Source: Thermoplasmata archaeon (lineage in GTDB: Archaea > Thermoplasmatota > Thermoplasmata > Lutacidiplasmatales > UBA184). Taken from it: 64,000 nucleotides of DNA. Location: positions 124,001-188,000 of the forward strand of contig JAKAVQ010000001.1 of the NCBI GenBank assembly GCA_021817245.1. Reading direction: 5' to 3'. Below the pieces are notes generated by a model. That model was not told the origin of the DNA and ran no database searches. It saw only the letters and a list, made by a program, of their open reading frames with translations. The position numbers were made by a program, and so were the translations under genes. Below are positions 43,201 to 50,916 of this stretch, piece after piece; within the stretch, counting starts at the first letter, position 1; the number at the start of each line of letters is the position of its first letter.

Positions 43201-43587
43201 CTGCATCGCGGTCCCCGAGTCGGCGACGAACTGGACGAAGGAGAGCGTGACGTTCTCGATGAGGAGGGTGCCGCCCGCATCCACCGTGACGTTCCCGCCC
43301 TGGTAGTACGTGCTCTCCCCCGCGACGGGCTGGATCACGTAGGTCTGGCCGGGACCGACCACGAGGTCGCCGTGCGTGACGGGCGTCGCCGCAGCTCCGA
43401 GGTGGGCGTTGGGGACCCGGGTCGCGGAACCACCGGGAACGGCCGACGGCGCGAGCGCGGGAAGCAGCGTCAGGCTGCCGACCACCACCACTAGGGCGAT
43501 CAAGAGGATCGGGAGGGCTCGCAGGCGTTCGTTCGGTGTTCGCGCCGTTCCTCCGGTGCGGGAGGGACCGTCCCTTGAACGGTTCAC
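40243..43587 (-). CDS. Large surface protein with cytoplasmic zinc ribbons
   Basis: Unrecognised 1114-residue protein. An N-terminal hydrophobic segment (about 27-47, PILLIALVVVVGSLTLLPAL) is a signal/anchor. Then come more than 800 residues rich in Thr, Ser, Asn, Gly and Val with many N-glycosylation sequons; the first part (about 70-260) looks like right-handed beta-helix or pectate-lyase-like rungs. One helix (about 880-903, LPLWIWIAIVAAVVVGIAVF) crosses the membrane. The C-terminal part holds three zinc ribbons (from about 913, about 945 and about 1093), a FWDWWKRQPSYVSFGQWK segment and a Pro/Ala linker. GTG start at 43587 is backed by a TATA box 25-33 bases upstream. Confidence 0.8.
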   Translation of the reverse strand: MNRSRDGPSRTGGTARTPNERLRALPILLIALVVVVGSLTLLPALAPSAVPGGSATRVPNAHLGAAATPVTHGDLVVGPGQTYVIQPVAGESTYYQGGNVTVDAGGTLLIENVTLSFVQFVADSGTAMQRLLHIYHFLDAGTVEFRGATLTTDVQVINAYAKLNLTVSGTLTAWNSTFAFPGWLFVEGGAAVATFNGSTITSNPSVPSLNELSAILGDTEWAPTLDVVNGAHLNLFGSRVENVYADNTLTNGFARPAALVNNFGGVEQTLTSSGITANVNGPNDSANLTLDWSYPAANALSGYAAIDYTANTTTSTGTVSVTYNGTAYSLGGVTFPKLTVGTVYAPFSAALLSAISAGGMLGYLNHTGDFGVPATVSVTAAIASGSSVGITQYSFQLNTSDHIYGMIVAGAGSELTAVDTSIGTTWNLPATGPYSQSPPYPWNALKVNVADGAVAYLANVSTPGAIPGVFSSSAFLPDASSQVYLYRWAQFNVTGGNKVPLENAPVTAFSAYNASQSGNATANGLNDLAVADPALWGYVQYWDGVHGARAYGESNALGQASLLLAAGVLTGPTLPDGIFIGGYHLGIAGPIAAIPSLWFNWSVSPYPTGVANGTANYDGPDFGPTQSFTGFYGLVTVAPPVVTANATVSPAVRIGQLLGFELNATDAGTAPITSIGGTIWYNSSGLGAPVGSFVATGLNLSTPGEYYSLTVSWVVNDSVTGLHGSFSHAFYLAIDWNGGISSLGGGYYNTTATVAIRPSEIRVASASTTAPTSVDLSQQYYTDGALAYNGSQAATVAVWAVPTSGGTPEEIGIAHASPGTSFSIAWSYPLSQYLSPGESFYLAVNATYNGVTSATFTLPSTYTVGGGTTTSKNFLTQTLLGLPLWIWIAIVAAVVVGIAVFLLFARRSAAGKLVECGECGNLIPETATVCPKCGAEFESDLIRCSRCASTIPANSQYCPECAAQLLGKPGEGDSEPERQGYADFTEKFRAEAKRELGENYSEGSFWDWWKRQPSYVSFGQWKLQQGTGTPRAGMTAPPASSVEAPEATGRPPRGGAGGSRAPPAASAAPAASAAAPPASAPSTAAGGSLKPCPNCGKEIPPEYLVCPFCGSVTQ

Positions 43588-43611
43588 GACCGAATCAAGG
43601 TCGGGTTCCCG

Positions 43612-43620
43612 TATTTAAAG
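43612..43620 (-). promoter_or_regulatory. TATA box of the large surface protein gene
   Basis: CTTTAAATA on the minus strand, 25-33 bases before the GTG at 43587, predicting a leaderless message. It is one of the best TATA matches in the window. Confidence 0.6.
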
Positions 43621-43666
43621 GTGCTTTTGCGATGACGCGGCGCCGACGGCGAAAACACCCCGAGGA

Positions 43667-44722
43667 CTACGCCGGTCCGCGGGCGGACTCGGGGATCGAA
43701 ACGACGACCTTGCCGAAGAGGTCGGGCGCGTCGAACCGGGCGAGCGCGTCGGCCGCTCGTTCGAAGGGGACGACCGAATCGACGACCGGCCGAAGGCGAC
43801 CCGCGGAGAGGTGCCCCAGGACCTCCGCGAACTCCCCCGCGCTCGCCATCGTGCTGCCCCGGATCGAGGCCTGTCGCCAGAACAGGGTCCGCAGGTCGAC
43901 CTCGACGAGCGGTCCGGCAGTCGCGCCGATCACGACCACCCTTCCGCCCCGGGCGACCGCGCGGAGCGATCGAGGGAGGGTCGGGGCTCCGACCGAGTCG
44001 AAGACGACGTCGACGCCCCGCTTCTCGCTCCACTCCCACAGCGCCCGGTCGAGCGGGTGCTCCTCGTCGAACCGCAGCACCTCGTCGGCCCCGAGCGCTC
44101 GGCTCCGGGCGAACTTGCCCGCGGAGCGCGAAACGACCGCGACCTTCGCGCCGAGGAGCTTCGCGACCTGCACCGCCGCGGTGGGCACGCCCCCACCGGC
44201 GCCCACGATCGCGACCCGGTCGCCCGGTCCGACCTCCCCGATCGTCTTCAGCGCACGCCACGCGGTCTGGAAGACGAGGGGGACGGCCGCCGCCTCTTCG
44301 AAGGAGAGCTGGGGGGGGATCGGATGGACGTTCCGCCGGGGAACGACCGCGAGGGCGGTGGCGGTCCCCTGCGTGTGCTCGCCCACGATGCGGTAGTTCC
44401 GGCAAAGCGCCTCCCGCCCCGCGCGGCACGCGTCGCACGTGCCGTCCCAGAGCCCCGGGTTCAAGAGGACCCGCGTGCCCAGCGGCGGGTCGGAAACCCC
44501 TTCCCCCCACCGGTCCACGACGCCGGCGCCGTCCGAGCCGAGCACATGGGGCCGCTCGACCGGCACCCCCGGGATTCCCGCGAGGGTGAACCGGTCCAGG
44601 CGGTTGAACGCCGCGGCGCGGAGTCGGAGGCGGACCTCGCCCCGCCCCGGCGCGGGCTCCGGGACGTCGACGAACTGCAGTCGCTCGAGCCCCCCGTGCT
44701 CGGCGAATCCGAATCCCCGCAC
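43667..44722 (-). CDS. Zinc-type alcohol dehydrogenase/quinone oxidoreductase family
   Basis: Medium-chain dehydrogenase/reductase of 351 residues. N-terminal GroES-like catalytic domain (HVLGSDGAGVVDRWGEGV), a partial structural-zinc lobe (GTCDACRAGREALC, three cysteines plus context), and the nucleotide-binding domain with VAIVGAGGGVPTAAVQVAKL. The catalytic zinc cysteine of true alcohol dehydrogenases is replaced (AAAFNRLDRFT), which resembles the NAD(P)H:quinone oxidoreductase branch. It is the last gene of the transsulfuration operon, 6 bases after cysS. Its relation to cysteine metabolism is not clear. Confidence 0.88.
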   Translation of the reverse strand: MRGFGFAEHGGLERLQFVDVPEPAPGRGEVRLRLRAAAFNRLDRFTLAGIPGVPVERPHVLGSDGAGVVDRWGEGVSDPPLGTRVLLNPGLWDGTCDACRAGREALCRNYRIVGEHTQGTATALAVVPRRNVHPIPPQLSFEEAAAVPLVFQTAWRALKTIGEVGPGDRVAIVGAGGGVPTAAVQVAKLLGAKVAVVSRSAGKFARSRALGADEVLRFDEEHPLDRALWEWSEKRGVDVVFDSVGAPTLPRSLRAVARGGRVVVIGATAGPLVEVDLRTLFWRQASIRGSTMASAGEFAEVLGHLSAGRLRPVVDSVVPFERAADALARFDAPDLFGKVVVSIPESARGPA

Positions 44723-44728
44723 GGCCCG

Positions 44729-46168
44729 CTACGACCTCCGTACAGGGTGCCACCGAGTCGCTCCCCCACGGTCCTCAAGCTCGATGCCGGCGGCGGAAAG
44801 CTCGGCGCGGATGCGGTCCGCCTCGGCGTAGTCCCCCCGTCCCCGGGCCCGGGCGCGTGCCGCGATCGTCGCCTCGACGACCGGCGCGAGGGGCTCCGAC
44901 CCCACCGGCTCCCGAACGAACAGCCCAAGGACCTCCTCGCCCCAGCGGTACGGACTCCGAAGCTCCTCGAGCGCGGCGTCGGAGAGTTGCTCGAGGCGGT
45001 CGAGCCGCGGAGCGAGGGTTCGGCTCCACCCGAAGAGGAGGGCGATCGCCTCTCGCGTGTTGAAGTCCTCGGCCAGCGTCGCGTCGAGCCGGTCGGCGAG
45101 CGCGCCGGCCGCGGCGACGAGCTCCGCCGGGGCCTCGCCGGTCGCCGACCCCTCGGGCCGTTCCCGGCCGAGGATCTCCGCCAAGCGGTCCGCCGGGAGG
45201 CTCAGCGTGGCGTACGCCTCCCGGGCCTCCGCGAGGCTCTTCTCCCGGTCGAAGTCGAGCGGGCTGCGGTAGTGGGCGTTGAGGTAGTAGAACCGGAGGA
45301 CCATCGGGCCGTGCTCGCGGAGCGCGTCCGCGAGGGGGACCACGTTCCCGAGAGACTTCGACATCTTCTCCCCCCGCATCGTGAGCATGCCGCCGTGCAT
45401 CCAATAGTTCACGAGCGGCGCCTCGCCGGTCGCGCCCTCGGCGAGCGCGATCTCGCTCTCGTGGTGCGGGAAGATCAGATCGAGCCCTCCTCCGTGGAGG
45501 TCGTAGCGGGGGCCGAAGAGCCGGAGCGTGATCGCGGTGTCCTCGATGTGCCAGCCCGGTCGCCCGGGTCCCCACGGGCTCTCCCACGCCGGCTCGCCCG
45601 GGGTCGCCGCCTTCCAGACCGCGAAGTCCTCCGGGGCCCGCTTCGCCGGGTCGACCTCGATCCGCGCGCCCGGGCGCAGCGCGTCCGTCCGCTGGCCGGA
45701 GAGCGCGCCGTACTTCGCGAACTTCGCGACCGTGTAGTAGACGGAACCGGCGGAGGCGTAGGCGTAGCCGCGCTCGATCAGACCGCGGATCTGCGCGAGG
45801 ATCTCGGGGATGTAGTCGGTGGCGTACGGAAAGTAGTTCACCGTACGGATGCCGAGTTCCTCGGACGACCGCCGCCAGGCGCGAAAGTTGCGGTCGGACA
45901 GCGCGAGCGGGTCCGCCCCGCTCGCGGCCGCCCGCTCGATCACCTTGTCGTCGAGGTTCGTGACGTTCTGCACCGAGAGGACCCGGTAGCCCCAACGCCC
46001 GAGCGCCCGGGCCACCACGTCGAAGAAGACGAATGTCCGGGCGTGGCCGACGTGAGCTTCGTCCTGGGGAGTGAGGCCGCAGACGAAGAGCCCGACCCGC
46101 GGAGGGGAGATCGGCACGAACGGCCGGACCTCTCGGCTCATCGAGTCGTAGACCGAGAACCGGCGCAT
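44729..46168 (-). CDS. cysS: Cysteinyl-tRNA synthetase
   Basis: Class I synthetase loading cysteine on tRNA-Cys. The ATG at 46168 (MRRFSVYDSM) gives 479 residues; 22 further upstream residues lie in the previous gene and are dropped. The zinc cysteine C30 in GLFVCGLTPQDEAHVGHA, the HIGH-type HVGH (39-42), the zinc-site HHESEIAL segment and GEKMSKSLGN (around 268) are present. It follows the cystathionine gamma-lyase-type gene by 2 bases, so cysteine synthesis and use are in one operon. Confidence 0.96.
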   Translation of the reverse strand: MRRFSVYDSMSREVRPFVPISPPRVGLFVCGLTPQDEAHVGHARTFVFFDVVARALGRWGYRVLSVQNVTNLDDKVIERAAASGADPLALSDRNFRAWRRSSEELGIRTVNYFPYATDYIPEILAQIRGLIERGYAYASAGSVYYTVAKFAKYGALSGQRTDALRPGARIEVDPAKRAPEDFAVWKAATPGEPAWESPWGPGRPGWHIEDTAITLRLFGPRYDLHGGGLDLIFPHHESEIALAEGATGEAPLVNYWMHGGMLTMRGEKMSKSLGNVVPLADALREHGPMVLRFYYLNAHYRSPLDFDREKSLAEAREAYATLSLPADRLAEILGRERPEGSATGEAPAELVAAAGALADRLDATLAEDFNTREAIALLFGWSRTLAPRLDRLEQLSDAALEELRSPYRWGEEVLGLFVREPVGSEPLAPVVEATIAARARARGRGDYAEADRIRAELSAAGIELEDRGGATRWHPVRRS

Positions 46169-46170
46169 CG

Positions 46171-47313
46171 CTAGACCCCTCGCAGCGCCGTCCGGACATC
46201 GTCGGCGAGGTCCGAGGGGTCCTCGATCCCGCACGAAAGCCGCACCAGCCCGTCCGTGACGCCGTGCGCCTCGCGTTCCGCCTTCGGAACACTCGCGTGC
46301 GTCATCGTCGCCGGGTGGTCGACGAGCGACTCGACCCCCCCGAGGCTCTCGGCGAGGGTGAAGATCTCGAGCCCCTTCAGGAACCGCAGGACGGCGCGGC
46401 GGCCCCCTGCGAGGTCGACGCTCACGATCCCTCCGTAGCCCTCCATCTGCCGGCGGGCGAGCGCGTGCTGCGGGTGGCTCGCCAGCCCCGGATAGTGGAC
46501 CTTCTTCACCTTCGGGTGGCCCTCGAGGACCTCGGCCACGGCCCGTGCGCTCTCCCCGTGCGCGCGCATGCGGACGCCCAGGGTGTGGAGCCCCCGCAGG
46601 ACCAGGAAGCAGTCGAACGGGCTCGGTACCGCGCCGACCGCGTTCTGGAGCCAGGCAAACCGCTCGGCCTCCTTCTCCTCCCGCACGACGAGCGCGCCGC
46701 CGATGATGTCGGAGTGGCCCCCGAGGTACTTGGTCGTAGAGTGGAGCACGAGATCGGCGCCGAGCTCGATCGGTCGCTGGAGCGCCGGCGTCGCGAACGT
46801 GTTGTCGACGACCACGAGCGCGCCGGCCCCCTTCCCGAGCCGGGCGACTCGGCGCAGGTCGAGCACTTTGAGGAGCGGGTTCGTCGGGCTCTCCAGGTAG
46901 ACGAGGTCGGCCTTCGACGCGAGCGACGCCCGGAGGCGCCCGAGGTCGGTCATGTCGACGTAGTCGATCCGGACCCCGAACTGCCGTCGGTGGTGCTCGA
47001 AGAGTCGCCAGGTCCCCCCGTAGAGGTCGTCCCCGGCGACGATCCGAGCACCGCTCGGGAACCCCTCGAGCAGGGTGGCGAGCGCCCCAAGCCCGGAGGA
47101 GAACGCAAGGCCAGTGCGCCCGCCCTCGACCGCCGCGAGCGCCGCCTCCAGCACGGCCCGCGTCGGGTTGCCGCTGCGGCTGTAGACGTAGCCGGAGTGG
47201 ACGTTCGGAGCGGACTGGCGGAAGGTGCTCGAGAGGTAGATCGGCGGATTGACGGCCCCCGTGGCGGGGTCGGCGGGTTGGCGTTCATGGATCAGTCGCG
47301 TGTTAAAGCGCAT
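46171..47313 (-). CDS. Cystathionine gamma-lyase/gamma-synthase family enzyme
   Basis: PLP enzyme of the Cys/Met metabolism family, 380 residues from the ATG at 47313. The PLP lysine is K195 in HSTTKYLGGHSD; YSRSGNPTRAVLEAALA and VVVDNTFATPALQRP are family blocks. Gamma-synthase and gamma-lyase cannot be told apart firmly by sequence alone. Position right after cystathionine beta-synthase and before cysS argues for gamma-lyase, giving cysteine from cystathionine. It overlaps the preceding gene by 11 bases. Confidence 0.92.
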   Translation of the reverse strand: MRFNTRLIHERQPADPATGAVNPPIYLSSTFRQSAPNVHSGYVYSRSGNPTRAVLEAALAAVEGGRTGLAFSSGLGALATLLEGFPSGARIVAGDDLYGGTWRLFEHHRRQFGVRIDYVDMTDLGRLRASLASKADLVYLESPTNPLLKVLDLRRVARLGKGAGALVVVDNTFATPALQRPIELGADLVLHSTTKYLGGHSDIIGGALVVREEKEAERFAWLQNAVGAVPSPFDCFLVLRGLHTLGVRMRAHGESARAVAEVLEGHPKVKKVHYPGLASHPQHALARRQMEGYGGIVSVDLAGGRRAVLRFLKGLEIFTLAESLGGVESLVDHPATMTHASVPKAEREAHGVTDGLVRLSCGIEDPSDLADDVRTALRGV

Positions 47314-48706
47314 GACCGGAGCCCTCCTCGGACAGGAAACCGACCAGGTCGTGGCGGGTGAGCACGCCGATCGGCGTGCCGGTGACCGCATCGCGGACCA
47401 GGATCGCGCGCTCCTCTTTGAACCGGCGAATCACGTCGGCGACCGGCGCGTCGGCGCTGATCTCCGTGAACGGAGGGGAGAGGACGGCCGCGACCGAGCG
47501 CTCGAGGACCGTCTCGTCTTGGAGACCGCGGCGGAGGATCTCGTCCTCCTGGAGGCTGCCGGCGTTGGTCGTGCCCGCGAGGACCGGCATCTGGGAGATC
47601 GAATGGTGCCGCAGGAGCGAGAGCGCGTCGCGGACGACCGTCGTCGGGTCGACGGCCACCAGCGCCGGCGTCGGGGCCTTCCGGCCGAGGAGGTCGCGGG
47701 CCGTCGCGCCCGCGTCGAGGAACCCCTTCTCTCGCATCCAGTCGTCCGAGTAGAACCTCGACAGGTACCGGTCCCCGGAATCGGGCAGGATGACCACCAC
47801 CGTCGAACCCTCGGGCAGCGGCCGGCCCGCGAGCCAGTGCAGGGCGCCGGCGACCGCCGAGCCCGCGGAACCTCCGACGAACATCCCCTCCTCGTGGGCC
47901 AGTCGACGGGCCATGAGGAACGACTCGCGGTCGCCGACCTCGACGAACTCGTCGAGGTACTGGAAGTGGATCGACTGCGGGATCATGTCCTCTCCGATCC
48001 CCTCGACCTGGTAGGGGACGGGCTTCGGCAGCTGTCGGGTACGGAAGTAGGGCCCGAGGACCGATCCCGCGGGGTCGACCGCCACGATACGGACGCGGGG
48101 CCGGTGCTCCTTGAAGTACCGTCCGATGCCGCTCATCGTGCCGCCCGTGCCGACCGTACCGATCACCGCGCCGAGCGGTTCCCCGACGTCCCGGTCGATC
48201 TCGGGGCCGGTCGTGCGGTAGTGGGCCTCGGGGTTCGCCTGGTTCGAGTATTGGTCCGGATAGTACGAGTCCGGGATCTCTTTCGCCAGCCGACGGGCGA
48301 CCGAGTAATGGCTCATCGGGTGCTCCGGAGGCACCCCCGCGGGAGTCACGACGACCCGGGCCCCGAACGCGCGCAGGAGCCGGATCTTCTCTGAGCTCAT
48401 CTTGTCCGGGATCACGAACACCGCCCGGTACCCCCGGACGGCGGCCACGAGGGCGAGCCCCACTCCCGTGTTTCCGCTCGTCGCCTCGATGATCGTCGTC
48501 CCGGACCGGACGAGACCCTTTTGCTCCGCCGTCTCGAGCATGCTCGCCCCGATCCGGTCCTTCACCGAACCCCCGGGATTCAGGTACTCGAGCTTCGCGA
48601 GCACTCGGTACGGCACGCCGGCCGCCACGCGGCGCAGCGGCACGAGGGGAGTGTTGCCCACGAGGTCGAGGATGCTCTCGGCGACCGGACGGCCCGGGCT
48701 CATCAT
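47303..48706 (-). CDS. Cystathionine beta-synthase with CBS domain pair
   Basis: PLP enzyme joining serine (or activated serine) with homocysteine. From the ATG at 48706 (or 48703) it has 467 residues. The PLP lysine is K49 in NPGGSVKDRIG, followed by EATSGNTGVGLALVAA and GTVGTGGTMSGIGRYFKE. Two CBS domains follow (about 345-467, with SISQMPVLAG and the closing GTPIGVLTRHDLVGF), which in the family bind adenosyl ligands and tune activity. The sequence is closer to cystathionine beta-synthase than to bacterial CysK in having this pair. First gene of the operon; TATA element 22-30 bases upstream. Confidence 0.92.
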   Translation of the reverse strand: MMSPGRPVAESILDLVGNTPLVPLRRVAAGVPYRVLAKLEYLNPGGSVKDRIGASMLETAEQKGLVRSGTTIIEATSGNTGVGLALVAAVRGYRAVFVIPDKMSSEKIRLLRAFGARVVVTPAGVPPEHPMSHYSVARRLAKEIPDSYYPDQYSNQANPEAHYRTTGPEIDRDVGEPLGAVIGTVGTGGTMSGIGRYFKEHRPRVRIVAVDPAGSVLGPYFRTRQLPKPVPYQVEGIGEDMIPQSIHFQYLDEFVEVGDRESFLMARRLAHEEGMFVGGSAGSAVAGALHWLAGRPLPEGSTVVVILPDSGDRYLSRFYSDDWMREKGFLDAGATARDLLGRKAPTPALVAVDPTTVVRDALSLLRHHSISQMPVLAGTTNAGSLQEDEILRRGLQDETVLERSVAAVLSPPFTEISADAPVADVIRRFKEERAILVRDAVTGTPIGVLTRHDLVGFLSEEGSGHAL

Positions 48707-48727
48707 GTCGGCGAGGAGCGGGCCCCC

Positions 48728-48733
48728 ATTAAG
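48728..48733 (-). promoter_or_regulatory. TATA-like element of the transsulfuration operon
   Basis: CTTAAT on the minus strand 22-30 bases before the paired ATGs at 48706/48703, consistent with a leaderless transcript of the CBS-CGL-cysS-ADH operon. Confidence 0.5.
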
Positions 48734-48794
48734 TCTCGCGGCGCCGGCCGCCCGCGGGGGCGGAGTCCCCCCAGACCCCACGTCGTATGCGTTC

Positions 48795-48809
48795 GGTTCG
48801 AACCGGTTC
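48795..48809. promoter_or_regulatory. Overlapping palindromes upstream of BlaI-like gene
   Basis: GGTTCGAACC (48795-48804) and GAACCGGTTC (48800-48809) overlap, giving a 15-base symmetric block about 20 bases before the TATA box of the BlaI-like gene. It is a candidate operator for that regulator, which belongs to a family that binds palindromes as dimers. Confidence 0.42.
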
Positions 48810-48827
48810 GTTCGTGTCGGACCACCC

Positions 48828-48835
48828 TCTTAAGG
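48828..48835 (+). promoter_or_regulatory. TATA-like element of the BlaI-like operon
   Basis: TCTTAAGG 34-41 bases before the ATG at 48869; leader of roughly 10 bases expected. Confidence 0.5.
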
Positions 48836-48868
48836 AGTGCGCCCGCTTGATTTCCTGCGGAATCGTCG

Positions 48869-49228
48869 ATGCTCGGCTCGCTGGAGACGGAGGTCCTGGC
48901 CGCGCTCCGGGAGCTGAAGGAGGCTCCCGCTCGGGACGTCCGACGGGTGCTCGAACGACGGGGGTTCCGCGTCGCCTACACGACGGTCGCGACGATCCTC
49001 TCCCGCCTGTACGAGAAGGACCTGGTCCAGCGGCGTCGCGAGACCTGCCGGGGCGGGGAGCGGTACGTCTACCGGCCCGCGGCCGTCGAGCAGAAATACC
49101 TCGTCAACCTCCTCCGCGGCGTCGTGGCCATGTTCGGTCCGGCGGGGGTCGTCCATCTGAACGAGGAACTTGCGAAGCTCGACCCGTCGCAGGAGCGCGA
49201 GCTCCGGCGACGGCTCGGTCTCGACTGA
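48869..49228 (+). CDS. BlaI/MecI-like winged-helix regulator
   Basis: Transcription regulator of 119 residues. The winged helix covers about 1-75: LGSLETEVLAALRELKEA, then RVAYTTVATILSRLYEKDLV (recognition helix region) and the wing with ERYVYRPA. The C-terminal helix (EQKYLVNLLRGVVAMFG) would be the dimerisation part. In bacteria BlaI/MecI repressors are paired with a membrane metalloprotease sensor (BlaR1/MecR1). Here a membrane HExxH protein follows after 16 bases, so the same logic may apply. Confidence 0.85.
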   Translation: MLGSLETEVLAALRELKEAPARDVRRVLERRGFRVAYTTVATILSRLYEKDLVQRRRETCRGGERYVYRPAAVEQKYLVNLLRGVVAMFGPAGVVHLNEELAKLDPSQERELRRRLGLD

Positions 49229-49244
49229 CCTCGTCCGTCGCGTC

Positions 49245-50153
49245 ATGACGGTCTCCGTCCTCGGCGTCGTCCTCGGCGTCGCCTACCTCCCGGTGCTGGT
49301 CTGGATCGGACTGGGCTCGGCACTCCTGGTCGCCTACCGGCGGTCGGGATCGACCACGGTCTTCCGGCTCGCGGCCGTCTTCCTCGGGAGCTGGGCGGTC
49401 CTCGCGACGTCGGTCCTGGTCTGGGTCCTCACGAACGGGGGCCTCCCTGCGGTCGAGCGGCTCCTGAGCGCGCCCCTGACGATCTTCGACGACCAGTTCC
49501 TGCGGATCTGGCTGATCGGCACGGTCGGCGCCTTCTTGGTCTTCCTCGCCGCGTTCCTCCTCAATCAGCTTGTCGGGCGTGGGTTCCTGCTGGTGCTCCG
49601 TCCCCGGGAGCTTCCGTGGCCGCGTCGCCTACCCCGGCCGGCGGCCCCGGTCCGGCTCTTCGTGTTCGACTCCCTCCGGTCGGATGCCTTCACCTTCACC
49701 CTGCTCGAGCGGGGGGGTGCCGGCGCTCCGCACCGGGTCGACGTGATCCTGGTCTCGGAGGGATTGCTCCAACAGCTCTCGGGCCCGGAGTGGGAGTCCG
49801 TGCTCGCCCACGAGCTCGGACATATCCGGGAGCTCGACGGTCGGTATCTCACGTTCTTCCGCACGCTGGCGCGCATGATGCGCTGGGACCCGGTGCTCGC
49901 CTACCTCGCGAACGCGCTGACCCGCCGGGAGGAGTACCGCGCCGACCTGGACGCCGTCGAGCTCACCGGACGGCCCCGCGCCCTCGCGCGGGCGCTCTTC
50001 AAGGCCCTTCAGCTTCCGCCCGGGAGCCCCCGCGGCCTCCCCTCGCTGCTCGGGGCCGGTGGGCGCCGCGGGCGTCGGGAGACGGTCGCGCGGATCCGGC
50101 GGCTGGTCGCGCTCGCGGAGAGCGGACGGTTCCCGGAGGACGTCGGTGGGTAG
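49245..50153 (+). CDS. Membrane metalloprotease, M48/M56 (BlaR1-like) type
   Basis: Protein of 302 residues with about three helices in the first 115 residues, then a cytoplasmic protease domain. The zinc motif is HELGH (189-193) in SVLAHELGHIRELDGR; third ligand candidate E230 in RREEYRADLDAVELTG, an arrangement like HtpX/M48. Coupled to a BlaI-like regulator it resembles the BlaR1/MecR1 sensor protease, but no penicillin-binding sensor domain is present. Start ATG 49245. Its 3' end overlaps the next gene's start by 8 bases. Confidence 0.84.
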   Translation: MTVSVLGVVLGVAYLPVLVWIGLGSALLVAYRRSGSTTVFRLAAVFLGSWAVLATSVLVWVLTNGGLPAVERLLSAPLTIFDDQFLRIWLIGTVGAFLVFLAAFLLNQLVGRGFLLVLRPRELPWPRRLPRPAAPVRLFVFDSLRSDAFTFTLLERGGAGAPHRVDVILVSEGLLQQLSGPEWESVLAHELGHIRELDGRYLTFFRTLARMMRWDPVLAYLANALTRREEYRADLDAVELTGRPRALARALFKALQLPPGSPRGLPSLLGAGGRRGRRETVARIRRLVALAESGRFPEDVGG

Positions 50154-50916
50154 CGCCCCCGGGGGCGCCCGCAGGCTGCCCCGCCGGGGCGCCTCCGCGG
50201 TCGTCCTCCTGGCCGTCGTCGCCCTCCTCCTCACGGTCGGGAGCGCGCCCGGCGCCGCGGGGAAGGGGTATCCGCCGCTCCCGCTCGCGCTGGACCGGGC
50301 GTTCCTCGGCAACCTCTCCTCCCCGACCTTCGGGCCAGGGAGCTCCGGCTCGATCTCCTTCACGGTCGAGGACCCGCTCCCCTCCGCGCTCCAAGCGGTG
50401 GTCGTCTCCTTCGGAGTGTACGCCTTCAACGGATTCCCGGGGAACGCGACCGCTTTCGTCCCGGTCGCCGGCGCCCCGGTCCTGACGACCCCGACGAGCT
50501 CGGGCCCCACGGCGAGCGTCTCGGTCGGCGCGATCGCCCCGGGTCCCACCGGCACGTACCGGGGCTCGGTCGGCGTCGTGACGTCGGCGTCCACCCCGAG
50601 CGGTGCTTTCGCGGTGCGCACGTCGGTCAACTTCTCGCTCGCATCGAACGGCACCGGCTACCGTCTCGCCTCCCGAGGGTGGTTCAACGCGACGACCTGG
50701 GCCGCGGCGACCGAGCTCCCCAACGGGAGCACGACCCTGAACCTCTCGGTCCTCGGCGTCTCGGGGATCGTGCCCGAGACGACCGTCTACGTCGCGAACT
50801 CGGCTCCCTACGACTGGCTCCTCGGAGGGCTCGCGGTCGGCGGGATCCTCCTCGTCGGCGCCGGGGCGTTCGTCTACTTCCGAAGGGGTCCGGGTTCGAG
50901 ATCCGGTACCCGGTAA
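50146..50916 (+). CDS. Secreted, C-terminally anchored protein, unknown
   Basis: Protein of 256 residues from the GTG at 50146, which has GGAGGA (50135-50140) as Shine-Dalgarno 5 bases upstream. A basic N-terminus and hydrophobic segment (about 15-32, AVVLLAVVALLLTVG) form a signal peptide. An extracellular beta-rich region follows with several N-glycosylation sequons, and a C-terminal helix (WLLGGLAVGGILLVGAGAFVYF cut here as GGLAVGGILLVGAGAFVYF) ends in a basic tail. No family recognised. Being coupled to the protease gene, it may be the sensor or target of that system (inference). Its 3' end overlaps the convergent GGR gene by 43 bases. Confidence 0.75.
   Translation: MGSAPGGARRLPRRGASAVVLLAVVALLLTVGSAPGAAGKGYPPLPLALDRAFLGNLSSPTFGPGSSGSISFTVEDPLPSALQAVVVSFGVYAFNGFPGNATAFVPVAGAPVLTTPTSSGPTASVSVGAIAPGPTGTYRGSVGVVTSASTPSGAFAVRTSVNFSLASNGTGYRLASRGWFNATTWAAATELPNGSTTLNLSVLGVSGIVPETTVYVANSAPYDWLLGGLAVGGILLVGAGAFVYFRRGPGSRSGTR

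Noticed and set aside
41836-43494. Plus-strand frame of 552 codons over the large surface protein gene
   Set aside because: Arg/Val/Glu-rich shadow; the minus strand has signal segment, sequons, membrane helix and zinc ribbons.
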